A DNA stretch of 64,000 nucleotides, from contig DAHVCP010000004.1 of the NCBI GenBank assembly GCA_027314025.1, forward strand, positions 36,677-100,676. Direction: 5' to 3'. Positions 9,422 to 21,574 of this stretch are shown here, piece after piece. Source of the DNA: Acidobacteriota bacterium. Its GTDB lineage: Bacteria > Acidobacteriota > Terriglobia > Terriglobales > SCQP01. How positions within the stretch are numbered: the stretch's first letter is position 1; every line of letters begins with the position of its first letter. The notes below the pieces were generated by a model, which saw only the letters and a list, made by a program, of their open reading frames with translations, had not been told where the DNA came from and did no database searches. The translations under genes and the position numbers were made by a program.

Positions 9422-10048
9422 TTAATCCGCGACCGCCGCGCCGCCCGCCGCCGACCGGCGCAATTTAGGCAAGAACCGCCCCGTTTGGCGCAGGTGCTCC
9501 GCGAAACGGGCGCCGAAGACCGGCGCGAGCAGCTTTTCTTCCCCGCGAGATTTGATATCCAAGGCGATGAACACGAGCACCGCCCCCACGGCCCCGCCCC
9601 ACGTACCGTTGGCCGCCAGCGTGCCCGCCACCGCTAGCAGGATGCCCGTGTAAATCGGATGGCGGATGCGCGCATACGGTCCGCGCCGGATCAGTTCGTG
9701 ATCTTGCTTCAAAACGATTCGCCCCGACCAATTCCCGCCCAGCGTGAACCGCGCCCAATAGCAAAGGGCGAACCCGGCGAGCACCGCCGCCAGCGCCGCT
9801 CACAACAGCGCGGGAGACGGGACCAGGAAACGCCGCTGCGCCCACTCCCCCAGCCACCATGGCCGGAACAATAAGACGGCCCCGGCACTCAACAGCACGC
9901 GATGGCCGACCTCATAGTTTCCGGAGCCCCGCCGCTCGACCGGCTTGCGCCACATCGCCAGCAGAATCCAGCCCACCACCCACGCCAACCACAAATAGAC
10001 GATCCAGTGCGGAATCCGGTTCGCGAGGCCGATAGCCATGCGGCCCAT
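9422..10048 (-). pseudogene. ICMT-like membrane methyltransferase broken by in-frame TGA
   Basis: The two halves are in the same frame. Residues from Met at 10048 run through three hydrophobic helices to PSPALL, a TGA follows at 9800-9802, and then AALAAVLAGFALCYWARFT continues to 9422. Family members usually have LLW at this point, so TGG has become TGA by a single transition. The C-terminal half keeps the isoprenylcysteine methyltransferase-like motif RRGPYARIRHPIYTG and a terminal charged region. Without the stop it would be a normal 208-residue inner-membrane protein. As with its neighbour, the change is a recent mutation or sequence error. Confidence 0.75.
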
Positions 10049-10213
10049 TCTAGCCGTAAGCCGGGAGACTGCCCCTATTTCCGGCAACTTGTCGCCGCCC
10101 TGCGTACCGTCGTCCCCGTGGGGTAGGGCTCCTGCCCTGCGTACCGTCGCCCTCCTGGGCGGCGAGCCCATCTCCACGGCGCTGCATTCCTCAATCGCAG
10201 CTCGGCCGCGCCA

Positions 10214-10490
10214 AGCGCGACCGCACGCAAGCCGGAGGCATGCCCCACGCCATCGCGCGCGGCGGCGGGGAATGACAGCCGAGGACGGCTATCCCGCGTT
10301 CGCTGCGGCGGAGGTCAGCCGCAGGCTGAAGCCCGCGGCACACAGGCTGAAGCCTGTTCCACGCGCCAGGCCTGGGGGCGCGGACCGCCGGTCCGCACCC
10401 AAGCCGGAGGCATACTCCACATGGCTGCGTCCGGCGGCGGGGAATGACAGCCGAGGACGGCTATCCCGCGTTCGCTGCGCCGGCGGGCTT
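10214..10490. repeat. Dispersed palindromic repeat, family A, composite copy
   Basis: Two copies of the module containing AAGCCGGAGGCAT and GACAGCCGAGGACGGCTATC (near 10229-10310 and 10402-10485) flank the palindromic unit with AGGCTGAAGCCT, CCAGGCCTGG and GGACCGCCGGTCC (about 10318-10400). The remaining part of the gap 10049-10616 shows no gene. Confidence 0.8.
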
Positions 10491-10616
10491 CCGGCTGGCG
10501 GTGTACGGCGGACCGACCACGAGCGGAGATAGTGGGATGGGCGTCCTCGCCTGTCCGCCCCGGCCGATCCGCTCCGCTCCGTACGCTCCGGCCGCGCCAA
10601 ACGCGACCGCAGCGGC

Positions 10617-13334
10617 CTATTCTTCCCGGATCACCTGCGCCGGATCCAGCGCTGCGGCGCGGCGCGCGGGCAAATAACACGACGCCGCGGCGACCAGCAG
10701 CAACAGCGCCAGCGCCGCCGCATAGCTGACCGGATCCAACGCCGACACGCCGAACAGATGCGCTTGCAGCAGCCGGGTCAGGACCGCCGCCGTGGACAAG
10801 CCCACCGCCCCGCCGGCCAGCGCCAGCGCCAGCCCCCGGGCGACGGTGCGGCGCAAAATCGCGCCCGGCTCCGCGCCCAGCGCGATGCGGATGCCCGTCT
10901 CCCGGGAAGACCGCGCCACCTCGAACGCCAGCAGGCCATACAGTCCCAGCGCCGCCAGCAGCAGCGCCAGCGCGGCGAACAAACTCGACAAGCGCGCCAG
11001 CAGCCGTTGCTGCCACAACAATTGCGCGATCTGCTGCCGCTCGGTCATCATCCCCGCAATCGCCACGGAGCGGCTCGCGCCACGGATCACCCGGCGCACG
11101 GCCGGCATCACCGCCCCGGGCGCCGCCGCGCAGCGCAGATTAAACACCTCGCCCGGCGCCAGCGTATACACCACCGGCTGAAACCGCCCTTGCAGGACTG
11201 CATAGCGGGCGTTGGCGGTAACGCCGACGATCCTCCAAATAGCCCCGTTGCCGTGAATCTCCTGCCCGATGGGATCGGCGGAACCGAACGCCCGCTGTGC
11301 AAATCGCCGATTCACGATCGCCAGCTTGCGCCTCGCGGCCACGTCCGCCGAAGCGAACTCCCGGCCCGCCACCAGCGGAATGCTCATCGTGCGGAAGAAG
11401 CCTGGGCCCACGCCAAGAAACGGCGCGGTGACCGCACCGGCGTGCGGGTACGCCGGACGCGTGAAGCTGTCTTCCATGTACCCGCCGCTAAGCAGGGGCA
11501 CTTGCGCGTATGTGGCGCCCGTGACCCCGGGAATCGCCGCCAGCCGCCGCCGGATTTGTTCGTCCAACTCGGCGAGCGCATGCCCTTTCAGCCGCGCGGT
11601 GGACGCGTCCACGTTGACGACCAGCAGGTGGCGCGGGTTGAAGCCCAGCCGCACCCGGTCCAAGTTGCCCAGTGTCCGCACCAGCAGCCCCGCACCCGCC
11701 AGGACGAGCACTGACAGGGCTGCCTGCGCAATCACCAATCCCTGTCCCGTCCCCAACCCGAATTGCCGCCGCCGCGCCACATGCCCTGGCGCCAGCTTCA
11801 GCGCCGGCGCGGGCGCAACGGCGGAGGCGCGCCAGGCGGGCATCAGGCCGGACAGCACCGCGCAGAACAACGCCACGCCCGCGGCGAAGGCCAGAACCGC
11901 CGGGTTCGGGCTGACCGCCACGGGAAATGCTCCTCCCGAACCCGCGGTAAGCAACGCCGCGAGCGCCCGCGCCCCCCAAGCCCCAATCGCCAATCCGAGC
12001 AGTCCGCCGCCCATGGCCAGCCATAGGCTTTCCGCGAACAGCTGGCCGGCGACCCTTCCCCGCCCCGCACCCAGCGCCAGGCAAATGGCGATTTCCTTTT
12101 GCCGTCCCGGCGCCCGCGCCAGCAGCAGCCCGGCCACATTGGCGCAGGCGATCAGCAGCAGTAGCGCCACCGCCGCCATCAGGATTTCCAGCGGCGGCGC
12201 GAACATCAGCGCCGCGGCGGTGTTGAGCCCGCGCGCGGCGGGCAGCAGCGCCACCCGCGCGCCGTCTTGGCGCTGGAAAACGTGCGCCGCCAGCGCCGCG
12301 CTCAGGAACGCCGCGTTCGCCCGCGCCTGCGCCGCGCCGCGCGCCGCCGCATGGTTGAGCGCGGCCCCGATTTCCAGAAACCCGGCGCCCGTGTCGTTCA
12401 ACCCGGGAAACCGCGGGTTCAGCTGCTGGATCATGCGGAGCGGCAGCCAGACGCCGGCCCGGTCGCCGGACCCCAGCCCATGGAAGCCGGCGGGGGTGAC
12501 GCCGACCAGGGTGGCGGCGACGCCATTGACCTTGATCACCTGGCCAATTGCGCGGCGGCTGCCCCCCCATTCGCGCTGCCAATACCCGTAGCTGACCACC
12601 GCCGCCGGTGGCGCCCCGGGGCTGTCGTCCCCCGGCCCCAGCAGCCGTCCCGCCGCGGGAGTGATCCCCAGCGCCGAAAACAGCCCGCCGGACACAAAAT
12701 AACCGCCCGAGACGGTTGCCCCCGCCGGCGCGGTGATCACCGCGCGGAAAAGCGGGAAGAAGGCGAACGCGCGCGCCGTTCCCCGCAGCCGCCGCCGGAT
12801 GGCGCGGAACATCGGCCCGGAAAACGTGCACGAAGACGGGTTCGGCCCGCCGTTTCCCGTGGCGCCGGCGCAAGGGAAATAATAGAAGTTGCTGGTCTGC
12901 GCCGGGCGCCGCGCCTGCCAGCGCAGCAGCACCAGCCGGTTGGGGTGCGGCACCGGCAGCGACCGCCACATCACCGCATCCATCACGCTGAACAGCGCCG
13001 TTGTGGCTCCAATCCCCAGCGCCAGCGTCAGCACCACCACGGCGGTAAATCCCGGCGCCGCGCGCAGCCGCCGCGCCGCCCGCAGCAGATCGCGCCCCGT
13101 GGCCTCCAGCCACGCCGGCCGGCGCTCCTCCCGCCACGCCTCTTTCGCCGCCTCCACCCCGCCAAACTTCACCGCCGCTTGCCGCCGCGCCTCGTCACGA
13201 GGCAGCCCGGCGCGTTCATTCTCCGCCGCCAGCAGCGCCAAATGCTCGGCCATCTCCTCGCGCAGCCGCGCCTCATCCCGCCGCGCCGTCGTCAGGCCCG
13301 CCGCCCGCGCCAGTAGTCGCCGCAGCCGGCTCAT
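10617..13334 (-). CDS. ADOP-type MacB/FtsX permease with N-terminal prefix domain
   Basis: A 905-residue permease of the acidobacterial duplicated orphan type. After a soluble prefix of about 85 residues rich in charged helices, a membrane helix (GFTAVVVLTLALGIGATTAL) begins a MacB periplasmic core plus FtsX block. A second core and FtsX block follow, ending in YLPARRAAALDPAQVIREE. No ATPase gene is adjacent, hence orphan. The start overlaps the PadR stop as ATGA, so the two are translationally coupled. The general role of this family is unproven: export or mechanotransmission of an unknown cargo. It appears intact. Confidence 0.88.
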   Translation of the reverse strand: MSRLRRLLARAAGLTTARRDEARLREEMAEHLALLAAENERAGLPRDEARRQAAVKFGGVEAAKEAWREERRPAWLEATGRDLLRAARRLRAAPGFTAVVVLTLALGIGATTALFSVMDAVMWRSLPVPHPNRLVLLRWQARRPAQTSNFYYFPCAGATGNGGPNPSSCTFSGPMFRAIRRRLRGTARAFAFFPLFRAVITAPAGATVSGGYFVSGGLFSALGITPAAGRLLGPGDDSPGAPPAAVVSYGYWQREWGGSRRAIGQVIKVNGVAATLVGVTPAGFHGLGSGDRAGVWLPLRMIQQLNPRFPGLNDTGAGFLEIGAALNHAAARGAAQARANAAFLSAALAAHVFQRQDGARVALLPAARGLNTAAALMFAPPLEILMAAVALLLLIACANVAGLLLARAPGRQKEIAICLALGAGRGRVAGQLFAESLWLAMGGGLLGLAIGAWGARALAALLTAGSGGAFPVAVSPNPAVLAFAAGVALFCAVLSGLMPAWRASAVAPAPALKLAPGHVARRRQFGLGTGQGLVIAQAALSVLVLAGAGLLVRTLGNLDRVRLGFNPRHLLVVNVDASTARLKGHALAELDEQIRRRLAAIPGVTGATYAQVPLLSGGYMEDSFTRPAYPHAGAVTAPFLGVGPGFFRTMSIPLVAGREFASADVAARRKLAIVNRRFAQRAFGSADPIGQEIHGNGAIWRIVGVTANARYAVLQGRFQPVVYTLAPGEVFNLRCAAAPGAVMPAVRRVIRGASRSVAIAGMMTERQQIAQLLWQQRLLARLSSLFAALALLLAALGLYGLLAFEVARSSRETGIRIALGAEPGAILRRTVARGLALALAGGAVGLSTAAVLTRLLQAHLFGVSALDPVSYAAALALLLLVAAASCYLPARRAAALDPAQVIREE

Positions 13335-13693
13335 GCCCCCTCCGCCTTCAGCGCGATGAACCGGCCGATCACCTCCGCCGTCCGCCGCCACTCCCGCGCC
13401 TCCGCCGCCAGCCGCTTGCGCCCCAACGGCGTCAGCCGGTAGTACCGCGCTCGGCGGTTGTTCTCCGACGCCCCCCAGCGCGAGGCGATCGCGCCCTCCT
13501 GCTCCAGGCGCAGCAGCACCGGATACAGCGTGCCTTGGTTCACCGCCAGGATGTCGCCGCTGATCTGCTCGATGCGCCGCGCGATGCCGTAGCCATGCAG
13601 CTGCCCCAGCGCCTCCAGCGTCTTCAGCACCATCAGCGCCAGCGTCCCCGGCTGCACTTCGCTCTTGTCGGGGCTCTTGTTCGCCTCCGCCAT
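13331..13693 (-). CDS. PadR-family transcriptional regulator
   Basis: A 120-residue winged-helix regulator. PGTLALMVLKTLEALGQLHG begins the PadR fold, followed by the YGIARRIEQ and LYPVLLRLEQEGAI segments typical of the family's DNA-binding wing, and a short C-terminal helix for dimerisation. ATG 13693 is preceded by GGAGCGGAGG. The downstream ADOP permease starts inside its stop codon. In Acidobacteriota such PadR proteins commonly sit with ADOP permeases and are presumed to repress the pair until a ligand binds. Confidence 0.9.
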   Translation of the reverse strand: MAEANKSPDKSEVQPGTLALMVLKTLEALGQLHGYGIARRIEQISGDILAVNQGTLYPVLLRLEQEGAIASRWGASENNRRARYYRLTPLGRKRLAAEAREWRRTAEVIGRFIALKAEGA

Positions 13694-13921
13694 CCTCCGC
13701 TCCTCCGTCCCGCGGCCGCTCCTGTGGCCTAGCCACAGAGCATCGCACAGCTTCTTTGGGAAAACAACAGGAAACGGCCGTGGCCCGCGGCGCGCGGAAG
13801 GCGACGCAGTTGCGGCTGGAACCCCAGCCTCGCGCCTCCGCTTAGCCCGGCCAGCGGCAGCGCCGCGAACCGCCGGCCTCCCCGCCCCCCGCGCGCGCCT
13901 CGCCTGTGGCATGATGCCCGC

Positions 13922-16336
13922 ATGCGCCGCGCCCTTGCCCTCCTGGCCTTAGTCGCCGTGACTGTCGTGACCGCCGCCGCCCAGTCACAACCGGCCTATA
14001 AGAACCCCCGCCTGGCCATCGCCGACCGCGTCGCCGACCTGATGCGCCGCATGACGCTCGAGGAAAAGATCGAGCAGCTGATCCCGCACACCGGCGGGAT
14101 GCTGGACACCACCGGGACGTTCCGCGCCTCCCAGTTCGGCCGGCTGATGGCCGAGCAGTTCAACGTCCGCAACCGCCTGACGCCGGAGCAGCTCGCCATC
14201 CTGCACAACGCCATCCAGCGCTATCAAATCGAAAAGACCCGGCTGGGCATCCCGACCTTTTTCTACGGCGAGGCGCTGCACGGCTTCATGGCCCGCCATG
14301 CGACCATGTTTCCCATCCCCATCGGCCTGGCCAGCACCTGGGATCCGGCCTTGGCGCGCAAAATCTACACCGCCGCCTCCGACGAAGCCCGTTCCGAGGG
14401 CGTGACGCAGGTCTTCGCCCCCGATCTGGATCTGGGCCGCGATCCCCGCTGGGGGCGGACCGAAGAGACGTTCGGCGAGGACCCGTGGCTGGTCAGCCGC
14501 ATGGGGCTGGCGGAGGTTTTGGGACTCCAGGGGCGGCATTACTCGATCGGGGCGCATCACGTGCTCGCCACCACCAAGCACTTCACCGCCCACGGCGAGC
14601 CGGAGGGCGGCACCAACGTCGGCCCGGCCAATTTCTCCCAGCGCAAGCTGCGCCAGGATTTTCTGTTTCCCTTCGCGGTGGCCATCCGCCAAGGCCATGC
14701 CGGCAGCGTCATGGCCTCCTACAACGAAATTGACGGCATCCCCTCCAGCGTCAATCCCTGGCTGCTGACCAAGGTGCTGCGGCAGGAATGGGGCTTCCGC
14801 GGCTACGTCACCAGCGACGGCTCCGGCCTGGAAGACTTAGTTCGCCGGCATCATTCCGCCCCGAACTTCGCCGGCGCGGCGCGGCTGGCGCTGGCGGCGG
14901 GCGTGGACTTCGATCTTTCCAACGGCGCCGTCTACCGCAACCTGCTCTGGGAGGCGCGCGCCGGGCTGGTGCCGATCAGCCAAATCAACCGCGCCGTTCG
15001 TGACATCTTGCGGGCAAAATTCCGCCTCGGGCTCTTCGATCATCCCTATGTTCCCGATCCCGCCGCCGCCAATCGAGTTGTCGGCAGCGCGGCGCATGAC
15101 CGCCTGGCGCTGCGAGCGGCGCAGGAAAGCATCATCCTGCTCAAGAACGCCGCGGCCACGGGCGGCGCCTTGCTGCCGCTCGATGCGCACCGTTTCCGCA
15201 CCATCGCGGTCATCGGCCCCGACGCCAAATACGTTCATCTCGGCGGCTACAGCCGCGGCCCCCGCCACCAGACCAGCATCTTGCAGGGCATCCGCAAGCT
15301 GGCCGCCGCCCGCGGCGTGCAGGTGCTCTATGCCCGCGGCTGCCGCATCACCACGGAAATCAACGCCCACACCCCGCCCTGGTACGCCTGGTACGAAAAT
15401 GGCATCTTTCTCCCCAACCCCGCCAACCAGCGGCGCCGCATCGCGCAGGCCGTGGCCACCGCCCGCCGCGCCCAACTGGCGATTCTGGTCATCGGCGAAA
15501 ACGAATCCATTGACCGCGAAGCCTGGAGCCTGCAGCATCTCGGCGACCGCGATCACCTCAGCCTGTTCGGCGACCAGGAGAAACTGGTCCGCGCCGTCGC
15601 CGCCACCGGCGTACCCATCGTTGTGGTCCTGGTGAATGGCCGGCCCATCGCCACGGATTGGATCAGCGCGCATCTGCCCGCCATCCTCGAGGCTTGGTAT
15701 CCGGGCCAGGAAGGCGGCTTAGCGGTGGCGCAGGTATTGTTCGGCGCGGTCAATCCCAGCGGCAAGCTGCCCATCACCATCCCCCATACCGTCGGCGACC
15801 TGCCCGACTACTACGATCACAGCCCCTCGGAAAACATCCCCTGGATCGGCACCAACCGCCAGCCCCTCTATCACTTCGGCTTCGGCCTCAGTTACACCAC
15901 TTTCCGCTTCAGCCAACTTTCCGTTCACCCCGCCGTCATCCTGCCCGGCGGGCGGGCTCAGGTCAGCTTCGACGTCACCAACACCGGCCAGCGCGCCGGA
16001 ACGGAGGTCGCGGAACTGTACATTCATGAGCGTTCCAGCGTCGTCGCCCAGCCGGTCTTGGAGTTGCGCGGATTGCGCCGCGTCGCCCTTCAGCCCGGCG
16101 AGACCAAGCATGTGACCATTCCCTTGACGCCGTTCAAGCTGGCGCATTGGAACCGCCATCTGCGCCATGTCGTCGCGCCCGGCGCCTACGCCGTCAAGGT
16201 CGGCGGCAGTTCGAACGAGCTGATCACCACCGTCCTCACCGTCGCCAACCCCGCCTCCGCCGCCGCGCAACGCATTCAGGCGGCAGCCCGGGCCCGTTCC
16301 GCCGGCTTCGACCGCATCGGCCAGCGGCGGCCCTGA
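13922..16336 (+). CDS. Secreted GH3 beta-glycosidase
   Basis: An 804-residue glycoside hydrolase family 3 enzyme. It has a Sec signal peptide (about residues 1-20, ending TAAAQ), an N-terminal TIM barrel, a C-terminal sandwich domain and a fibronectin III-like tail (from about residue 690). The nucleophile is probably the Asp in YVTSDGSGLEDL. Substrate-binding signatures DLGRDPRWGRTEETFGEDP, TKHFTAHGEPEGG and MASYNEIDGIPSS are present. The beta-glucosidase/beta-xylosidase subtype cannot be fixed by eye. Transcribed divergently from the PadR operon. Exported, so it likely trims oligosaccharides in the periplasm. Confidence 0.9.
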   Translation: MRRALALLALVAVTVVTAAAQSQPAYKNPRLAIADRVADLMRRMTLEEKIEQLIPHTGGMLDTTGTFRASQFGRLMAEQFNVRNRLTPEQLAILHNAIQRYQIEKTRLGIPTFFYGEALHGFMARHATMFPIPIGLASTWDPALARKIYTAASDEARSEGVTQVFAPDLDLGRDPRWGRTEETFGEDPWLVSRMGLAEVLGLQGRHYSIGAHHVLATTKHFTAHGEPEGGTNVGPANFSQRKLRQDFLFPFAVAIRQGHAGSVMASYNEIDGIPSSVNPWLLTKVLRQEWGFRGYVTSDGSGLEDLVRRHHSAPNFAGAARLALAAGVDFDLSNGAVYRNLLWEARAGLVPISQINRAVRDILRAKFRLGLFDHPYVPDPAAANRVVGSAAHDRLALRAAQESIILLKNAAATGGALLPLDAHRFRTIAVIGPDAKYVHLGGYSRGPRHQTSILQGIRKLAAARGVQVLYARGCRITTEINAHTPPWYAWYENGIFLPNPANQRRRIAQAVATARRAQLAILVIGENESIDREAWSLQHLGDRDHLSLFGDQEKLVRAVAATGVPIVVVLVNGRPIATDWISAHLPAILEAWYPGQEGGLAVAQVLFGAVNPSGKLPITIPHTVGDLPDYYDHSPSENIPWIGTNRQPLYHFGFGLSYTTFRFSQLSVHPAVILPGGRAQVSFDVTNTGQRAGTEVAELYIHERSSVVAQPVLELRGLRRVALQPGETKHVTIPLTPFKLAHWNRHLRHVVAPGAYAVKVGGSSNELITTVLTVANPASAAAQRIQAAARARSAGFDRIGQRRP

Positions 16337-16358
16337 GCCGCACGGGAGCGCCGGCATC

Positions 16359-16682
16359 GTGCATGCGCGTGGAACAGGCTTCAGCCTGTGTGCCGCGGGC
16401 TTCAGCCCGCGGCTGACCCGACACAGCGAAAGTGGGAGGCCGTCCTCGGCTGTCATTCCCCGCCGCCGGACGCAGCCGTGTGGAGTATGCCTCCGGCTTG
16501 GGTGCGGACCGGCGGTCCGCGCCCCCAGGCCTGGCGCGTGGAACAAGCTTCAGCCTGTGTGCTGCGGGCTTCAGCCCGCGGCCGCCCGCAGCGTGCGGAC
16601 CGGCGGTCCGCTCCCCCAGGCCTGGCGCGTGGAACAGGCTTCAGCCTGTGTGCTGCGGGCTTCAGCCCGCGGCCGCGCCTGC
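16359..16682. repeat. Dispersed palindromic repeat, family A, inverted tandem copies
   Basis: Three consecutive units with AGGCTTCAGCCT and CGGGCTTCAGCCCG, two of them also with GGACCGGCGGTCC and CCAGGCCTGG, at about 16361-16426, 16500-16590 and 16590-16680. A module with CCGTCCTCGGCTGTCATTCC lies between the first two. They are in the opposite orientation to the copies near 8.4 and 10.3 kb. They fill the gap between the GH3 and SDR genes. Confidence 0.8.
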
Positions 16683-16705
16683 CGCGCCTAGCCGGTGGAC
16701 AATGA

Positions 16706-17530
16706 ATGCAACGAGCTCCGCATATGCCCCAGCCCATCACCACGCACCCCCAAACCAAGGCCGGCGAGCCCGCCGACTTCCGCCTCGATGGCCAAATCGC
16801 CCTCGTCACCGGCGCCGCCCGCGGCTTGGGCCGCGAGATCGCCCTGGCGCTGGCCCGCGCCGGCGCCGACGTCGCCCTCGGCCTCCTGCACCCCGACTCC
16901 GCCGCCGACGTCGCCGCAGAAATCGCATCCCTCGGCCGCCGCGCACTGCGGCTGCCCATGGACGTGACCGATCTGGCCCAGGTCCGCGCCGCCATCGCCG
17001 CCGCCGAGGCCCGTCTCGGCCCGCTCGACATCCTGGTCAACAACGCCGGCATCGGCTTCGCCAATCCCGCCGAGGAAGTCCCGGAGTCCGAGTTTGACGC
17101 CACGCTGGCGCTGAACCTGCGCGGAACCTTCTTCGCCTCCCAAGAGGCCGGCAAGCGCATGCTCGCCCGCGGCCGCGGCTGCATCATCCAAATGGGCTCG
17201 CAGGCCGGCGCGGTGGCCTTGCCCAATGAATCCATCTATTGCATGACCAAGGCCGCCATCGCCCACCTGACCCGCTGCCTGGCCGTGGAGTGGGGCGGGC
17301 GCGGCGTCCGCGTCAACTGCGTCGCCCCGACCTTCATCACCACGCCCGGCACCGAACAATGGCTCGATGACCCCGCCTTCCGCCAAGACGTCATCACCCG
17401 CATCGCCGCCCTGCACCGCATCGGCCAGCCCCATGACGTCGCCGGCGCGGTCGTCTTCCTCGCCTCCCCCGCCGCCGCCCTCATCACCGGCCACACACTG
17501 CTGATTGACGGCGGCTGGACCGCGCGGTGA
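16706..17530 (+). CDS. Short-chain dehydrogenase/reductase
   Basis: A 274-residue SDR oxidoreductase. The NAD(P)-binding TGAARGLG motif lies at about residues 34-41, NNAG at about residue 112, and the catalytic Tyr and Lys in YCMTK near residue 178, with a serine in MGSQAG upstream. It probably oxidises or reduces a sugar or acyl carbonyl; FabG/KduD-like length and motifs do not fix the substrate. A start at 16724 is also possible: GGTGG near 16694 fits the earlier ATG. It directly follows the repeat block after the GH3 gene. Confidence 0.85.
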   Translation: MQRAPHMPQPITTHPQTKAGEPADFRLDGQIALVTGAARGLGREIALALARAGADVALGLLHPDSAADVAAEIASLGRRALRLPMDVTDLAQVRAAIAAAEARLGPLDILVNNAGIGFANPAEEVPESEFDATLALNLRGTFFASQEAGKRMLARGRGCIIQMGSQAGAVALPNESIYCMTKAAIAHLTRCLAVEWGGRGVRVNCVAPTFITTPGTEQWLDDPAFRQDVITRIAALHRIGQPHDVAGAVVFLASPAAALITGHTLLIDGGWTAR

Positions 17531-17816
17531 AACCCGAGTGCCGGATCGCGGGTTAAGGCTCAGGCCTAGGGAAACAGATCGACGGTGCCTGCCGGTCGCG
17601 GCCGCGAGCGGATGCCCATGGCCCAATCCCATTCCCCGAATGCTTCGGCGGTTTTTGGGGCCCGGGGGTGGGCATAATTGCCTGCCGATGCAGCCACGCC
17701 GCGGGACACATCCAAACCGGGCGGGTGGGCCGCTCGTCCGGGCCCGTGGCCCCGATGGCCGAGCGAGGCTCGCCTGTGGACTTGAACACCCTGCCGGTAG
17801 GTGGCAGCATTCCTTC

Positions 17817-18962
17817 GTGGAAGGTAAGCGGTTAGCTATTGCGCTCCGCTGCGGCGCGCTATGTCTGGCCCTGCTCGGCGCCGGTTGCGCGCCAGGGCCC
17901 GGCGCCTTCCGGCTACGAGGGCCGAGTTGGAACCCGGTGTTGGTCCCGCCCGCCGCGAGGGGCGCACCCCCTCCGGTAGCGCGTAAAGCCACGCTTCAGT
18001 TGCGACGCGGCGCCGCGCCGCACGACTGCATTGCTAACACGCCCCTTATCCACCTGGGTTGGCGGCGCTCTTTCTGGCATCATCCACGGCCCGTGGTGTT
18101 GCTGGACCAACGTGTGGCCAAGAACATGTCCAATTTGATGCGTATGCGGGCGCTGGAAAGATTCCGGGCAATACTGTTTCGGCTGGAGGCCCGGAGCTGT
18201 TTTGGCGCCACCCGCGCGGGTACGTTGATGGCCGAAGTGGCCAGCGCGGCCCCCGTCAACCCAACAACGGCGTTCTACCTCCGCTACGGGCCCAGCCCAG
18301 CGACCGGCTCGGTCAACCTCGCGCCCGGGTTCCGCCTGCACTCAGTAACCCTCCTGCGATCGCCGCGCGGACGGGTGGTGGGCCAGCAAACCGCATCGTT
18401 CGCGGTGCGCGCCAGGCGCAGCGCGGGCGTCTGGGTGCAGCCCCTCAGCCGGCCGACGATTCGTTGGTACCTGCCCCACGTCCGCGCGCGGCGACCCGCT
18501 CCGCTGCACCTGCGCTTTCCGCGTTCAGCCCGTTACTGGCGCCTCGTGTGGTGGCTGGGCGCCTCAAAAGCCGATCACAGCAACATGGTCGTCGCCGCCG
18601 CCAGCCGCGCCGCGTTGCTGCGGGCAACGGCCGCAGTGCAGACTCGCCCCGCCGCTTGCGCCGCCCTCGCGCCGCGCGGCGGCGCCGGGCTCAGGCGGGC
18701 GTGGTGCTTGCCCATTGGCCACAGCACCGTTCTCACCGCCGAGGTGCCCGTTGAGGCGCAAGGGCGACGCCGGTACGTTCCTTTCGACCTCACCCTCGTC
18801 CAGGCGCTCAACGACCTCGGCATCGCCAACCCGGCGTCGTTGCTGCCCACACTGCGCTTCTGGCGGCGATTTCGCGGCCGTACGGTGCCGCTCCATTTCG
18901 ACCGGCACAGCGCGGCGGTCTTGGCTGTCCCGCTGATGGCCGGCGATGAAATCCGGTGGTAG
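17817..18962 (+). CDS. Predicted lipoprotein of unknown function
   Basis: A roughly 381-residue protein whose N-terminus (EGKRLAIALRCGALCLALLG followed by AGC) is a lipoprotein signal with lipobox LGAGC. GTG 17817 is chosen because the signal starts there. The rest is arginine-rich with several short hydrophobic beta-like segments. The C-terminus has an RFWRRFRGRTVPLHFDRH segment followed by AGDEIRW, the kind of short acidic strand seen at the ends of beta-sandwich domains. I do not recognise a family. It lies alone between the SDR gene and the second ADOP permease. Confidence 0.55.
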   Translation: MEGKRLAIALRCGALCLALLGAGCAPGPGAFRLRGPSWNPVLVPPAARGAPPPVARKATLQLRRGAAPHDCIANTPLIHLGWRRSFWHHPRPVVLLDQRVAKNMSNLMRMRALERFRAILFRLEARSCFGATRAGTLMAEVASAAPVNPTTAFYLRYGPSPATGSVNLAPGFRLHSVTLLRSPRGRVVGQQTASFAVRARRSAGVWVQPLSRPTIRWYLPHVRARRPAPLHLRFPRSARYWRLVWWLGASKADHSNMVVAAASRAALLRATAAVQTRPAACAALAPRGGAGLRRAWCLPIGHSTVLTAEVPVEAQGRRRYVPFDLTLVQALNDLGIANPASLLPTLRFWRRFRGRTVPLHFDRHSAAVLAVPLMAGDEIRW

Positions 18963-19045
18963 CGCGTGAACTTTTTCGCCCACGATGCGTCTAAAACCAT
19001 GGGTTCAGCCGTAATTAGCCTGACGGGCTCAGGAACGATTTGGGC

Positions 19046-21514
<2,469 letters not shown>

Positions 21515-21574
21515 CCGGACCGCCGGTTCCCGCAATGCGATAGGATTCCCGCGCCCGCCTGCGGCCGCTCAATC

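Noticed and set aside
8722..10048. Possible stop-codon recoding (TGA read as Trp) because two neighbouring genes have TGA at Trp sites
   Set aside because: Many intact genes end at TGA with tight functional overlaps (PadR/permease at 13331, PhoR/PstB at 32198, HemB/UbiD at 36832), and Trp is elsewhere TGG. Two point mutations or errors are simpler.
10758..12591. Long plus-strand frames opposite the ADOP permease
   Set aside because: Arg/Gln/Ala-rich antisense of the permease; no start signals or domains.
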